From: Oscillospiraceae bacterium
GTDB lineage: Bacteria; Bacillota; Clostridia; Oscillospirales; Oscillospiraceae
NCBI GenBank assembly: GCA_022800665.1
Contig: JAAWQS010000021.1
Location: 1-39,378, forward strand
DNA: 39,378 bases
Direction of reading: 5' to 3'
Shown here: positions 29,686 through 36,797 of the stretch, one piece after another
Position numbering within the stretch: the first letter of the stretch is position 1
Layout of the letters: every line of letters begins with the position of its first letter
Position numbers and translations under genes: made by a program
The notes under the pieces: generated by a model
Told to the model about the DNA's origin: nothing
Seen by the model: the letters and a program-made list of their open reading frames with translations, nothing else
Database searches by the model: none

Positions 29686-32463
29686 ATGGCGACTACACAA
29701 AAGAAATCTTCATCCGGTACCCGCAGCACGCAGAAAAAAACCAGCGGCAGCCGCGCCGCGCCCCGCAGCGGCGGCGGCAGGGCCAAGAGCAAACAGCCGC
29801 CCATCCGCCGGGAGGTGGCGGCGATTGTGTGCCTGCTGCTGGGGATGTGCGTGCTGGTGAGCAATTTTTCAGCGGACGGCTGGCTGATTGCCCGTGTCCC
29901 GAAGACGCTGAAGGGGCTGTTGGGGCCGGGATTCTTTCTGACGGTCCCTGCGCTGCTGGGGGCGAGCTGGGTGCAGTGGACCCACCGGGGACGGCCTGTG
30001 GCGCTGCGCACGGCGTGTCTGCTGCTGGCGCCGTACCTGTGCGGCGGTCTGTGGCACATCCTGTTTTGCAGGCAGGACCTGACGGAAGCGGCAACCCTGT
30101 TCAAGACGCTGTGGGAGAGCGGGTTTGAGCTGAAATCCGGCGGCATTCTCTCCGGCGGCACGGCCCACGGGTTTATTGCCATACTGGGAAAGCCCGCCTC
30201 CGCGATGATTTTTGTTGTCCTGCTTGCCGTGCTGCTGATGACGGCGTTTGAGGTGACGCCCGCGCTGCTGATGCAGATGTGGCGGGAGCGAGAGCGGCGG
30301 GAGTATTACGAGGAGGACTACCTGGAGGACGAAGAGGAGAGCTATCCCCCGCCGGAGAAGGCAAAGAAGCCCGCCCCCAGGAAGAAGGCGGCGCCGCCGT
30401 CCCGGCCGCCCATTGACATCCCGCTGGACGGGGAGCCACCGGTCTGGACTGCGCCGGAGAGCGGTACCCAGGCTGGATTTTTCCGTCCCAGGGAGAAGGA
30501 CCAGCTGACCCCTGCGGACCTGATTGCCGGGCAGCCGCCGGAGGAGGCGGAGCCGCCCCGGACGCAGAATACGGCGTCCCGCAAAGCGGCGTTTCCCTAT
30601 ACCCCGGAACCCGAACCGGTCCCGGAGCCTGTGCCGGAACCGCTCCCGGAGCCGATTCCTGCGCCTGTGCCGGACCCGATTCTGGAGCCTGTGCCGGTTC
30701 CCCCGGAGCCTGTGCGGGAGGACCCGGCGTTCATGCCGGGACCGGTCTCCAATGCAATTGATCTGACGGAGCCTGCGCCGGAGCCTGTGAAGGTGGTGCG
30801 GGAACCGGACCCGCCGCCGTCCGGACGGCGGAAGAGGGGCGGTATGGACCTGGAGGAGGCTTCCGCGCTGGTGGCGGCGGAGATCGCCAACGGTCTGGAG
30901 GTGAGCAGCGAGTACGACTACCCGCCCATTGAGCTGCTGGACAGAAATAAGAGCAATAATTACATAGAGGCGGGCGCGGAGCTGCGGGTCAACGCCCAGC
31001 GTCTGGCGGACACGCTGCGCAGCTTTGGCGTGGACGCCACGGCGGGGGATGTGATCCGGGGCCCGGCGATAACCCGGTATGAGTTTACCTTGGAGCAGGG
31101 CGTGAAGCTGAACAAGGTGACGAATCTGGCGGACGACATCGCGCTGGCCCTGGGAGCCAGCGGGGTGCGGATTGCGCCCATTCCGGATAAAATCTCCGTG
31201 GTGGGCATCGAGGTGCCCAATAAGACCGTCTCGCCGGTTCTGATCCGGGATGTCATCGAGTCCCGGTCCTTTATGGAACACCGGTCCGCCGTGGCGTTTG
31301 CGGTGGGCCGGGACATCGGCAACAAGGATATTGTGGGAGATATCTCCCGGCTGCCCCATGCGCTTATTGCCGGTACCACCGGTTCCGGCAAGTCTGTGTG
31401 CACCAACTCGCTGATTATCAGCCTGCTGTATAAATCCAGTCCGGAGGACGTGCGGTTTATCATGGTGGACCCGAAGATGGTGGAGCTGGCCCCCTATAAC
31501 GGCATCCCCCATCTGCTCATCCCGGTGGTCACGGACCCGAAAAAGGCTGCCGGTGCGCTGCAGTGGGCGGTCTTTGAGATGATGAAGCGGTACAAGACCT
31601 TCTCAGAGCTGGGCGTGAAGAAGCTGGAGGAGTATAACGCGGTAGCGGCGTCGGGACGGAAGGGTCCGGACGGGGAGGAGCTGGCCCATATGGCGTCGGT
31701 GGTGGTGGTCATCGACGAGCTGGCGGACCTGATGCTGGTGGCGGCAAAAGAGGTGGAGGAATCCATCTGCCGTGTGGCGCAGATGGGCCGGGCGGCGGGG
31801 ATGCATCTGGTCATCGCCACCCAGCGTCCGTCGGCGGACGTCATCACGGGTCTGATGAAGGCCAATATTCCCAGCCGCATTGCCTTTGCCGTGGCCTCCT
31901 CGCTGGAATCCCGCATCATTCTGGACGCCACCGGCGCGGAGAAGCTGGTGGGCCGGGGCGACATGCTGTACGCGCCTCTCGGCAGCGGGAAGCCTATCCG
32001 CGTACAGGGCTGCTTTATCACGCCGGAGGAGATCGACCGGGTGGTCAAGCATGTGAAGTCCACCGGCGAGGCGCAGTATTCCGACGAGGTGATGCAGAAG
32101 ATAGAGGAATCCGTCCAGGAGAAGGACAAGAAGGGCGGCGGCTCCAGCGCATCCTCCGGCGGGGACGACGGGGAAGGCGACGAGCTGCTCCCGGCGGCTG
32201 TGGAGGTCATCCTGGAGACAGGACAGGCGTCTGTATCCATGCTCCAACGGCGGCTGAAGCTGGGCTATTCCAGAGCCGCCAGGCTGGTGGACCAGATGGA
32301 GGAGCGGGGGTATGTGGGACCGTTTGAGGGGTCCAAGCCCCGGCAGCTTCTCATTACGCGGGCCAAGTGGCAGGAGATCCAGATGGGCAGCGCAGGGGGG
32401 GCGTCCAACGGCGGCGGGCCTGCGGAAGAAGCGGATGCAACAACAGAAGACAGTCCGGAATAG
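29686..32463 (+). CDS. spoIIIE: DNA translocase FtsK/SpoIIIE
   Basis: A 925-residue DNA pump. A basic Ser/Lys-rich start (1-40) and about four membrane spans (45-200) anchor it; an acidic stretch and a Pro/Glu-rich linker ((P/E)P-type repeats, about 305-350) follow. The motor has 'GPAITRYEFTLEQGVKLNKV' (alpha), Walker A 'AGTTGSGKS' (about 562-570), 'VVIDELADLM' (Walker B) and 'MHLVIATQRPSADVITGLMKANIPSRIAF'. The C-terminal gamma winged helix ('TGQASVSMLQRRLKLGYSRAARLVDQME') reads orientation sequences. It moves chromosomes through the division or sporulation septum. It is longer than Bacillus SpoIIIE (787 residues) mostly because of the linker. Confidence 0.94.
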   Translation: MATTQKKSSSGTRSTQKKTSGSRAAPRSGGGRAKSKQPPIRREVAAIVCLLLGMCVLVSNFSADGWLIARVPKTLKGLLGPGFFLTVPALLGASWVQWTHRGRPVALRTACLLLAPYLCGGLWHILFCRQDLTEAATLFKTLWESGFELKSGGILSGGTAHGFIAILGKPASAMIFVVLLAVLLMTAFEVTPALLMQMWRERERREYYEEDYLEDEEESYPPPEKAKKPAPRKKAAPPSRPPIDIPLDGEPPVWTAPESGTQAGFFRPREKDQLTPADLIAGQPPEEAEPPRTQNTASRKAAFPYTPEPEPVPEPVPEPLPEPIPAPVPDPILEPVPVPPEPVREDPAFMPGPVSNAIDLTEPAPEPVKVVREPDPPPSGRRKRGGMDLEEASALVAAEIANGLEVSSEYDYPPIELLDRNKSNNYIEAGAELRVNAQRLADTLRSFGVDATAGDVIRGPAITRYEFTLEQGVKLNKVTNLADDIALALGASGVRIAPIPDKISVVGIEVPNKTVSPVLIRDVIESRSFMEHRSAVAFAVGRDIGNKDIVGDISRLPHALIAGTTGSGKSVCTNSLIISLLYKSSPEDVRFIMVDPKMVELAPYNGIPHLLIPVVTDPKKAAGALQWAVFEMMKRYKTFSELGVKKLEEYNAVAASGRKGPDGEELAHMASVVVVIDELADLMLVAAKEVEESICRVAQMGRAAGMHLVIATQRPSADVITGLMKANIPSRIAFAVASSLESRIILDATGAEKLVGRGDMLYAPLGSGKPIRVQGCFITPEEIDRVVKHVKSTGEAQYSDEVMQKIEESVQEKDKKGGGSSASSGGDDGEGDELLPAAVEVILETGQASVSMLQRRLKLGYSRAARLVDQMEERGYVGPFEGSKPRQLLITRAKWQEIQMGSAGGASNGGGPAEEADATTEDSPE

Positions 32464-32467
32464 CGGA

Positions 32468-32493
32468 AGAAGCCGCCCATAGGGGCGGCTTCT
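32468..32493. terminator. Bidirectional terminator after spoIIIE
   Basis: An 11-bp perfect stem AGAAGCCGCCC/GGGCGGCTTCT (32468-32478 and 32483-32493) with an ATAG loop lies between the convergent spoIIIE and 77-residue protein genes, 5 bp after the spoIIIE stop. T-runs are weak on both sides. Confidence 0.7.
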
Positions 32494-32525
32494 CTTGCAA
32501 ATACAGGACTGTACAGAAAAAAACT

Positions 32526-32759
32526 TTACAGCTCGCTGAAGGTGTACCGGTACTTGCGCCCGCCCTCCAGCAGAGCCTCAATCACCGTACTGCCATCCTG
32601 CTCGGTAGTCAGGAACTCAATGGAACGTTCCTTCTTGTACTGCTCCTGCACGTAATGGGCGGGATTTTCCAGCTGCATCTCCTGAATCTCACTGTTGTCC
32701 GGCAGCTGGGTTCCCTTGCAGGGTGTGAAGGTCTCCTTAATGACCTCGTATCGTTTCAT
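32526..32759 (-). CDS. Hypothetical protein, 77 residues
   Basis: A small soluble, mixed-charge protein opening MKRYEVIKETFTPCKGTQLP and ending RKYRYTFSEL. No domain is recognised. ATG 32759 is chosen because GGAGG lies 10 nt upstream; the frame stays open further upstream, but without a binding site. It is convergent with spoIIIE and divergent from the ABC-F leader. Codon use resembles the core genes, suggesting a genuine gene. Confidence 0.65.
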   Translation of the reverse strand: MKRYEVIKETFTPCKGTQLPDNSEIQEMQLENPAHYVQEQYKKERSIEFLTTEQDGSTVIEALLEGGRKYRYTFSEL

Positions 32760-32851
32760 TCTCTTTGATCCTCCAAAGCTCATTGATATACGGCTATCTT
32801 TTCCGGGATGGGAGAAAATATGTTGGCAGGACTTTGTAATGAAATTGTAAC

Positions 32852-32880
32852 TGTACATTTCCGCCGGAATCTGGTACAGT
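32852..32880 (+). promoter_or_regulatory. Promoter of ABC-F gene
   Basis: TGTACA (32852-32857), 17 bp, TACAGT (32875-32880). Transcription would start near 32887, giving a leader of about 340 nt before the ABC-F ATG. The gap of 466 bp between the two divergent genes is mostly this leader. Confidence 0.6.
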
Positions 32881-32902
32881 AACGGCAGATGATTGAGGAA
32901 GG

Positions 32903-32968
32903 GTGAAAAAATGCGCATCTGATCTGATTTTCGTGTTGCAGGAAATAATTCCGGAAGCGTACGCATAG
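32903..32968 (+). other. Candidate leader peptide(s) in ABC-F leader
   Basis: Two tiny frames follow GAGGAAGG (32895-32902). ATG 32911 encodes only M-R-I before a stop and is well spaced from the binding site. GTG 32903 would encode 21 residues ending at TAG 32966-32968, but touches the binding site. The longer frame overlaps CCGGAAGC (32951-32958), a copy of the terminator 3' arm. Either could couple ribosome stalling to the attenuator; neither is proven. Confidence 0.3.
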
Positions 32969-33075
32969 GCGTGCGTCTGGTTTCTGCTGCCGAAAGTCAG
33001 AGGATGCCTGGGCGCACTGCGTATTGCTGTCCCCCTGTCCTTTGCTGCTTTCGGCATGTCCGGAAGCAGTTTTTT
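32951..33075 (+). promoter_or_regulatory. Transcription attenuator of ABC-F gene
   Basis: A strong terminator: CTGCTTTCGG (33045-33054) pairs with CCGGAAGCAG (33060-33069), one G-T pair, 5-nt loop, followed by six T (33070-33075). Two upstream segments can pair instead with its 5' arm: TGCCGAAAG (32988-32996) with CTTTCGGCA (33048-33056), extended by AGGA/TCCT, and CCGGAAGC (32951-32958) with GCTTTCGG (33047-33054). Exclusive folds like these are the hallmark of attenuators, which are known upstream of several antibiotic-resistance ABC-F genes. Confidence 0.75.
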
Positions 33076-33170
33076 GTTGCTCTGGTACTTTTTCTTGAAA
33101 GAAAAAGTACCGAAAAGAACTTTCATGCGCTCTCGAATCTGCTGCTGATCCTGGATTTTGGCCCGGTAAC
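33070..33170 (-). repeat. Dispersed ~100-bp repeat, copy B
   Basis: Reverse complement of copy A at 28601-28700. It shares the core AGCGCATGAAAGTTCTTTT and here has a perfect 12-bp hairpin, GGTACTTTTTCT/AGAAAAAGTACC (33084-33111). It lies between the attenuator terminator and the ABC-F gene, so its hairpin would be in the ABC-F mRNA. Confidence 0.7.
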
Positions 33171-33225
33171 ACTACTGCGCTTTTTATCAGGGGATAGCAT
33201 GAGACGGGCGGGAAGGAGGACGACT

Positions 33226-34773
33226 ATGTTGCAAGTTCGACATCTGACGCTGACCCACAGAAAGGACCTGCGGGTATTGACGGAGGATTTTTCTTTTGTA
33301 TTGAACCCCGGCGACAAGGCGGTTCTGATCGGAGAGGAGGGCAACGGGAAATCGACCATATTAAAGTGGCTCTGCGACCCGGCCCTCATTGAGCCATACT
33401 GCGAGTGGGAGGGAGAGAAGGCGGGAGAGAGCGGTCCTATAGGGTATCTGGCCCAGGACCTGAGCGAGCAGGAGAAGGCCGGGAGCATCTACGAATTCTG
33501 CGCCATGTCCCCGGACTTCTTTGACCTGACGCCCAAGGAGCTGGCCGCGATTGCCCGGCAGCTCCGGTTCCCGGCGGAGGAGTTTTACAGCGACCGCCCT
33601 GTGGGGACCCTCTCCGGCGGGGAGCGGATTAAATTACAGCTGGGGCGGCTGTTGTTCGTCCAGCCGCCGGTGTTGCTGCTGGACGAGCCGTCCAGCGACG
33701 TGGACCTGGAGACGCTGCTCTGGTTGGAAACGTTCATGAATAGCTATCAAGGGATTTTGCTTTATATCTCCCACGATGAGACGCTGATCGAGAACACAGC
33801 CAACCTGATTCTGCACATCGAGCATCCCAGAGAGGGGAAGCCGCCCCGGTGCAGCGCCCACCGGCTGTCGTACCGGGAGTACGTGCAGCAGCGGGAGAGC
33901 GGGATTGCGTACCAGACGCAGCAGGCCCGGAAGGAGCGGGAGGAGTATGAGAAGAAGATGGAGCGGTACCGGCGGATACAGCAGAGCGTGGAGCATGACC
34001 AGGCGGTTGTATCCCGGCAGGAACCGGGGAAGGCCCGGCTGCTGAAAAAGAAGATGCATACGGCGCTGTCGATGAGGCGGCGGTTTGAGCGGGAGGCGGA
34101 GAACATGACCCGTCTGCCGGAGGTAGAGCAGGCAGTCTTTCTGCGGTTCCCGCCGGAAGCGGAGCTGCCCGCGGGGAAAGTGGTTCTGGACCTCCATGTG
34201 CCGGAGCTGCTGGCCGGGGAGCGGAGGTTGTCCAGGGACATCCGCCTGCGGGTGATGGGCGGCGAAAAGGTGGGGATTGTCGGGCCTAACGGTGCGGGCA
34301 AGACCACGCTTCTGCGGCTGGCCGCAGCGGAGCTGCTGTCCCGGCAGGATATCCGGGCGGCTTATATGTCCCAGGACTATGGGGAGACGCTGCCGCTGGA
34401 GCAGACGCCGGTGGAGTATCTGACGCCGGACGGCAGTCCGGAGGCCGCTACCCGCGCCCGGACCTATCTGGGCAGCATCCGCTATGCCAGGGAGGAGATG
34501 ACCCATCCCATCCGGGAGCTGTCCGGAGGGCAGAAGGCAAAGCTGCTGCTGACGCGGATGATGCTGGAGGGTGTGAACATGCTGGTTCTGGACGAACCGA
34601 CCCGGAATTTTTCTCCCATGTCCGGTCCGGAGGTGCGCCGCGCACTGGCGGATTTCCGGGGGAGTATCGTCAGCGTCTCCCATGACCGGAAATTTTTGAC
34701 GGAAGTATGCGACAAATTATATGCCTTTACAGATACTGGGCTGCAAGAGATTGGGAAGGAGGAACTGCTATAG
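33226..34773 (+). CDS. ABC-F ATPase, probable ribosome-protection type
   Basis: A 515-residue protein with two ATPase domains and no membrane part, as in ABC-F translation factors. Domain 1: Walker A GEEGNGKST (36-44), signature LSGGER (129-134), Walker B 'LLLDEPSSDVD'. A charged linker (about 205-295, Lys/Arg/Glu-rich coiled coil) would reach the ribosomal peptidyl transferase centre. Domain 2: Walker A GPNGAGKTT (353-361), signature LSGGQ (432-436), 'LDEPTRNFSPMSGPEV' instead of the usual DEPTNHLD. That variant and the short linker resemble Lsa/Vga-like resistance factors that displace lincosamide, streptogramin A and pleuromutilin drugs. ATG 33226 has GGAAGGAGG 6 nt upstream. An attenuator precedes it. 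Housekeeping ABC-F remains possible. Confidence 0.85.
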   Translation: MLQVRHLTLTHRKDLRVLTEDFSFVLNPGDKAVLIGEEGNGKSTILKWLCDPALIEPYCEWEGEKAGESGPIGYLAQDLSEQEKAGSIYEFCAMSPDFFDLTPKELAAIARQLRFPAEEFYSDRPVGTLSGGERIKLQLGRLLFVQPPVLLLDEPSSDVDLETLLWLETFMNSYQGILLYISHDETLIENTANLILHIEHPREGKPPRCSAHRLSYREYVQQRESGIAYQTQQARKEREEYEKKMERYRRIQQSVEHDQAVVSRQEPGKARLLKKKMHTALSMRRRFEREAENMTRLPEVEQAVFLRFPPEAELPAGKVVLDLHVPELLAGERRLSRDIRLRVMGGEKVGIVGPNGAGKTTLLRLAAAELLSRQDIRAAYMSQDYGETLPLEQTPVEYLTPDGSPEAATRARTYLGSIRYAREEMTHPIRELSGGQKAKLLLTRMMLEGVNMLVLDEPTRNFSPMSGPEVRRALADFRGSIVSVSHDRKFLTEVCDKLYAFTDTGLQEIGKEELL

Positions 34774-34807
34774 ATGAAAAAGACTGCGGAACGGGCAAAA
34801 ATTCTTC

Positions 34808-34838
34808 TTGACATTGACGCGGCGTCATGCCTTATCCT
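34808..34838 (+). promoter_or_regulatory. MerR-type promoter with 19-bp spacer and operator
   Basis: TTGACA (34808-34813), a 19-bp spacer and TATCCT (34833-34838). The palindrome TGACGCGGCGTCA (34815-34827) lies within the over-long spacer. MerR regulators bind in just such spacers and twist the DNA to activate, so the gene is probably autoregulated. The promoter starts 35 bp after the ABC-F stop. A further CTGACGCC/GGTGACGC pair occurs at 34838-34856. Confidence 0.8.
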
Positions 34839-34859
34839 GACGCCAGGAGGTGACGCAGG

Positions 34860-35627
34860 ATGCCGTACACAGTAAAACAGCTGGCCGCGCTCACGGGCCT
34901 CACGCCCCGGACGCTCCGGTACTACGACGCTATCGGCCTGCTGCAGCCCAGCCGCAGCAGGGAAAACGGCTACCGGCTCTATGGCAGCGGGGAGGTGGAC
35001 CGCCTCCAGCAGATTCTGCTCTATCGGGAGATGGGCCTTCCGCTGGAGGCCATCGGCGGACTGCTGGACGCGCCGGGGTTTGACCGGGCGCCGGTTCTGC
35101 GGGAGCACCTGCGGCAGCTCCAGAACCAGCGGCAGCGGGTGGAGATGCTGATCCGCACCGTGAGCCGCACATTATCTATGCTTGAAGGAGGAAGCAGCAT
35201 GAACGATTACGAAAAGTTTGAGAGCATGAAGCAGCGCGTCATTGCGGAGAACGAGGCGGCCTATGGCCAGGAAGCCCGGAAACGGCACGGCGGCGGGGCC
35301 GTGGACGGCAGCAGCCGGAAGCTGTCCGGTATGACGGAACAGGAGTGGGGGCAGATGCAGGAGGAGGAAAAGGGGTATCAGGCCGCGCTGCTGCGCGCCA
35401 TGCAGGCCGGGGACCCGGCGGGGGAGGACGCGCAGGAGGCGTGCAGGCTGCACCGGGCCTGGCTGAGCCGCTGCTGGACGCCGGAGCTGCTGACGGACGA
35501 GGCCCATATCCAGCTGGTGGAGATGTACGGACAGGATGAGCGGTTTACAGCTTTTTATGAGAAAATCGCCCCTGGCTGCGCGGTATTTTTCACCCAGGCG
35601 GTCCGCGCCTTCTACCGGCGGAAATAA
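34860..35627 (+). CDS. MerR-family regulator with TipAS drug-binding domain
   Basis: A 255-residue regulator. The N-terminal MerR winged helix is clear ('YTVKQLAALTGLTPRTLRYYDAIGLLQPSR', 'NGYRLYGSGEVDRLQQILLYREMGLPLEAI'), followed by a coiled-coil dimer helix (about 78-108). The C-terminal part from residue 114 ('MNDYEKFESMKQRVIAENEAAYGQEARKRHGG') fits the TipAS fold, whose heme-less globin-like pocket binds thiopeptides such as thiostrepton. The size (255) matches Streptomyces TipAL (253). Lies downstream of the ABC-F gene with its own MerR-type promoter. The ligand here is unknown. Confidence 0.9.
   Translation: MPYTVKQLAALTGLTPRTLRYYDAIGLLQPSRSRENGYRLYGSGEVDRLQQILLYREMGLPLEAIGGLLDAPGFDRAPVLREHLRQLQNQRQRVEMLIRTVSRTLSMLEGGSSMNDYEKFESMKQRVIAENEAAYGQEARKRHGGGAVDGSSRKLSGMTEQEWGQMQEEEKGYQAALLRAMQAGDPAGEDAQEACRLHRAWLSRCWTPELLTDEAHIQLVEMYGQDERFTAFYEKIAPGCAVFFTQAVRAFYRRK
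35199..35627 (+). other. Probable internal translation start giving TipAS-like protein
   Basis: ATG 35199 (codon 114 of the regulator gene, same frame) is preceded by AAGGAGG at 35185-35191, spaced 7 nt, an optimal ribosome-binding site inside a coding region. It would give a 142-residue product consisting only of the drug-recognition domain. Streptomyces tipA makes TipAS (144 residues) in the same way, in excess over TipAL, to sequester drug. The site is seen in the sequence; use is inferred. Confidence 0.7.
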
Positions 35628-35652
35628 TTTTCTCCCCTCGACAGGTTATCCG

Positions 35653-35682
35653 TTGACTTCCCCGGAGCGGTCATGCTAGAGT
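35653..35682 (+). promoter_or_regulatory. Promoter of cation antiporter gene
   Basis: TTGACT (35653-35658), 18 bp, TAGAGT (35677-35682), 46 bp before the ATG. Confidence 0.55.
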
Positions 35683-35728
35683 ATCTCCGCAACCGGAAAA
35701 TCTGCGGATGTGGAAAAGGAAGGCAGCC

Positions 35729-36679
35729 ATGGACCTTGTGCTTATGATCGCTATTTTTATCGCGGGCCTGATCCTGATTATCAAAGGCGGGGGGTATTTC
35801 GTGGACGCGGCGTCCTGGATCGCCGGGGTCAGCGGTATCCCAAAGGTGATCGTCGGGGCAACCATCGTCAGCGTCGCCACGACCATGCCGGAGATGATTG
35901 TCTCGGTAATGGCCGCCGGGCAGGGGAAGGCGGATATGTCTGTGGGCAACGCCGTGGGGAGCGTCACCGCCAACCTGGGGCTGATTATGGCGATTGCCAT
36001 ACTGTGTATGCCGGGCCCCATCCGGCGGCGGGATTACTTTGTGAAATCCATTCTGATGCTGGCCGCTGCAGCCATTATTGCGGCGGCGGGCCGCCGGGGG
36101 GCGGTGGAGCGGGGACTGTCCCTGCTGCTGCTGGCGGTCTTCGGGGCGTTTCTTGTGGAGAATGTCCGCTCTGCGGCGGCGGCGGGCGGCAGGGGCCGGA
36201 CCAGCCGGGCTGCGCCGGAAAAGAGGGCGGTTCTTATCAACGGGGTGAAATTCTTTATGGGAGCCGTTGGCGTCGTGCTGGGCGCGGATCTGCTGGTGGA
36301 CAGCGGCAGCGCGCTGGCCAGGCTGGCGGGGGTCTCGGAGCGGATGATCGGCGTGACCATCGTGGCGGTGGGGACGTCCCTCCCGGAGCTGGTGACAACG
36401 GTGGCGGCTGTGGTAAAAAAGCAGTCGGCCCTCTCGGTGGGCAACATTCTGGGGGCCAACATCATCGACCTGACCCTGATCCTGCCCCTGAGCGGCCTGC
36501 TGGCCGGGCAGGCCATGCCCATCTCCGCCGCCGCCGGACGGCTGGATTTGCCCGCCTGCCTGCTGGTAGGCGCCGCCGCCGTGCTCCCGCCCATGTTTAC
36601 GAGGAAATTCCAGCGTTGGCAGGGGGCGGCGCTGCTGTCGCTCTACGCCGGGTATCTCTACTTAACCTGTCAAATCTAG
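35729..36679 (+). CDS. CaCA-family Na+/Ca2+ antiporter
   Basis: A 316-residue membrane protein with about ten spans and the two inverted alpha repeats of the Ca2+:cation antiporter family: 'GATIVSVATTMPEMIVS...GNAVGSVTANLG' (about 43-83) and 'GVTIVAVGTSLPELVTT...GNILGANIIDLTLI' (about 205-245). The T(T/S)xPE and GN motifs form the ion sites. It exports Ca2+ (or another cation) in exchange for Na+ or H+. ATG 35729 is preferred over 35708 because AAGGAAGG lies 5 nt upstream. Confidence 0.9.
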   Translation: MDLVLMIAIFIAGLILIIKGGGYFVDAASWIAGVSGIPKVIVGATIVSVATTMPEMIVSVMAAGQGKADMSVGNAVGSVTANLGLIMAIAILCMPGPIRRRDYFVKSILMLAAAAIIAAAGRRGAVERGLSLLLLAVFGAFLVENVRSAAAAGGRGRTSRAAPEKRAVLINGVKFFMGAVGVVLGADLLVDSGSALARLAGVSERMIGVTIVAVGTSLPELVTTVAAVVKKQSALSVGNILGANIIDLTLILPLSGLLAGQAMPISAAAGRLDLPACLLVGAAAVLPPMFTRKFQRWQGAALLSLYAGYLYLTCQI

Positions 36680-36690
36680 CGGACATAGTG

Positions 36691-36722
36691 GAACGCTGCG
36701 GGGGAAATCTCCCGCAGCGTTC
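36691..36722 (+). terminator. Terminator after antiporter gene
   Basis: A perfect 12-bp stem GAACGCTGCGGG/CCCGCAGCGTTC (36691-36702 and 36711-36722), 11 bp after the stop codon, with few T residues following. Confidence 0.7.
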
Positions 36723-36737
36723 TTGCTAAGAATCCTG

Positions 36738-36766
36738 TTGCGGCCTGTCCGGATTTTTGCTATAAT
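36738..36766 (+). promoter_or_regulatory. Promoter of helicase gene
   Basis: TTGCGG (36738-36743), 17 bp, TATAAT (36761-36766), 31 bp before the ATG. Confidence 0.65.
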
Positions 36767-36797
36767 ACCCCCCAGAGAACAAACGGAGGAGGGACGC

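Noticed and set aside
29869-31512. A 547-codon minus-strand frame inside spoIIIE, and similar ones inside topA and the helicase gene
   Set aside because: Arg/His-rich mirror frames of well-recognised genes, without ribosome-binding sites.
34774-34875. A 33-codon frame directly after the ABC-F stop
   Set aside because: It runs through the MerR-type promoter, operator and ribosome-binding site, so the DNA is better explained as regulatory.
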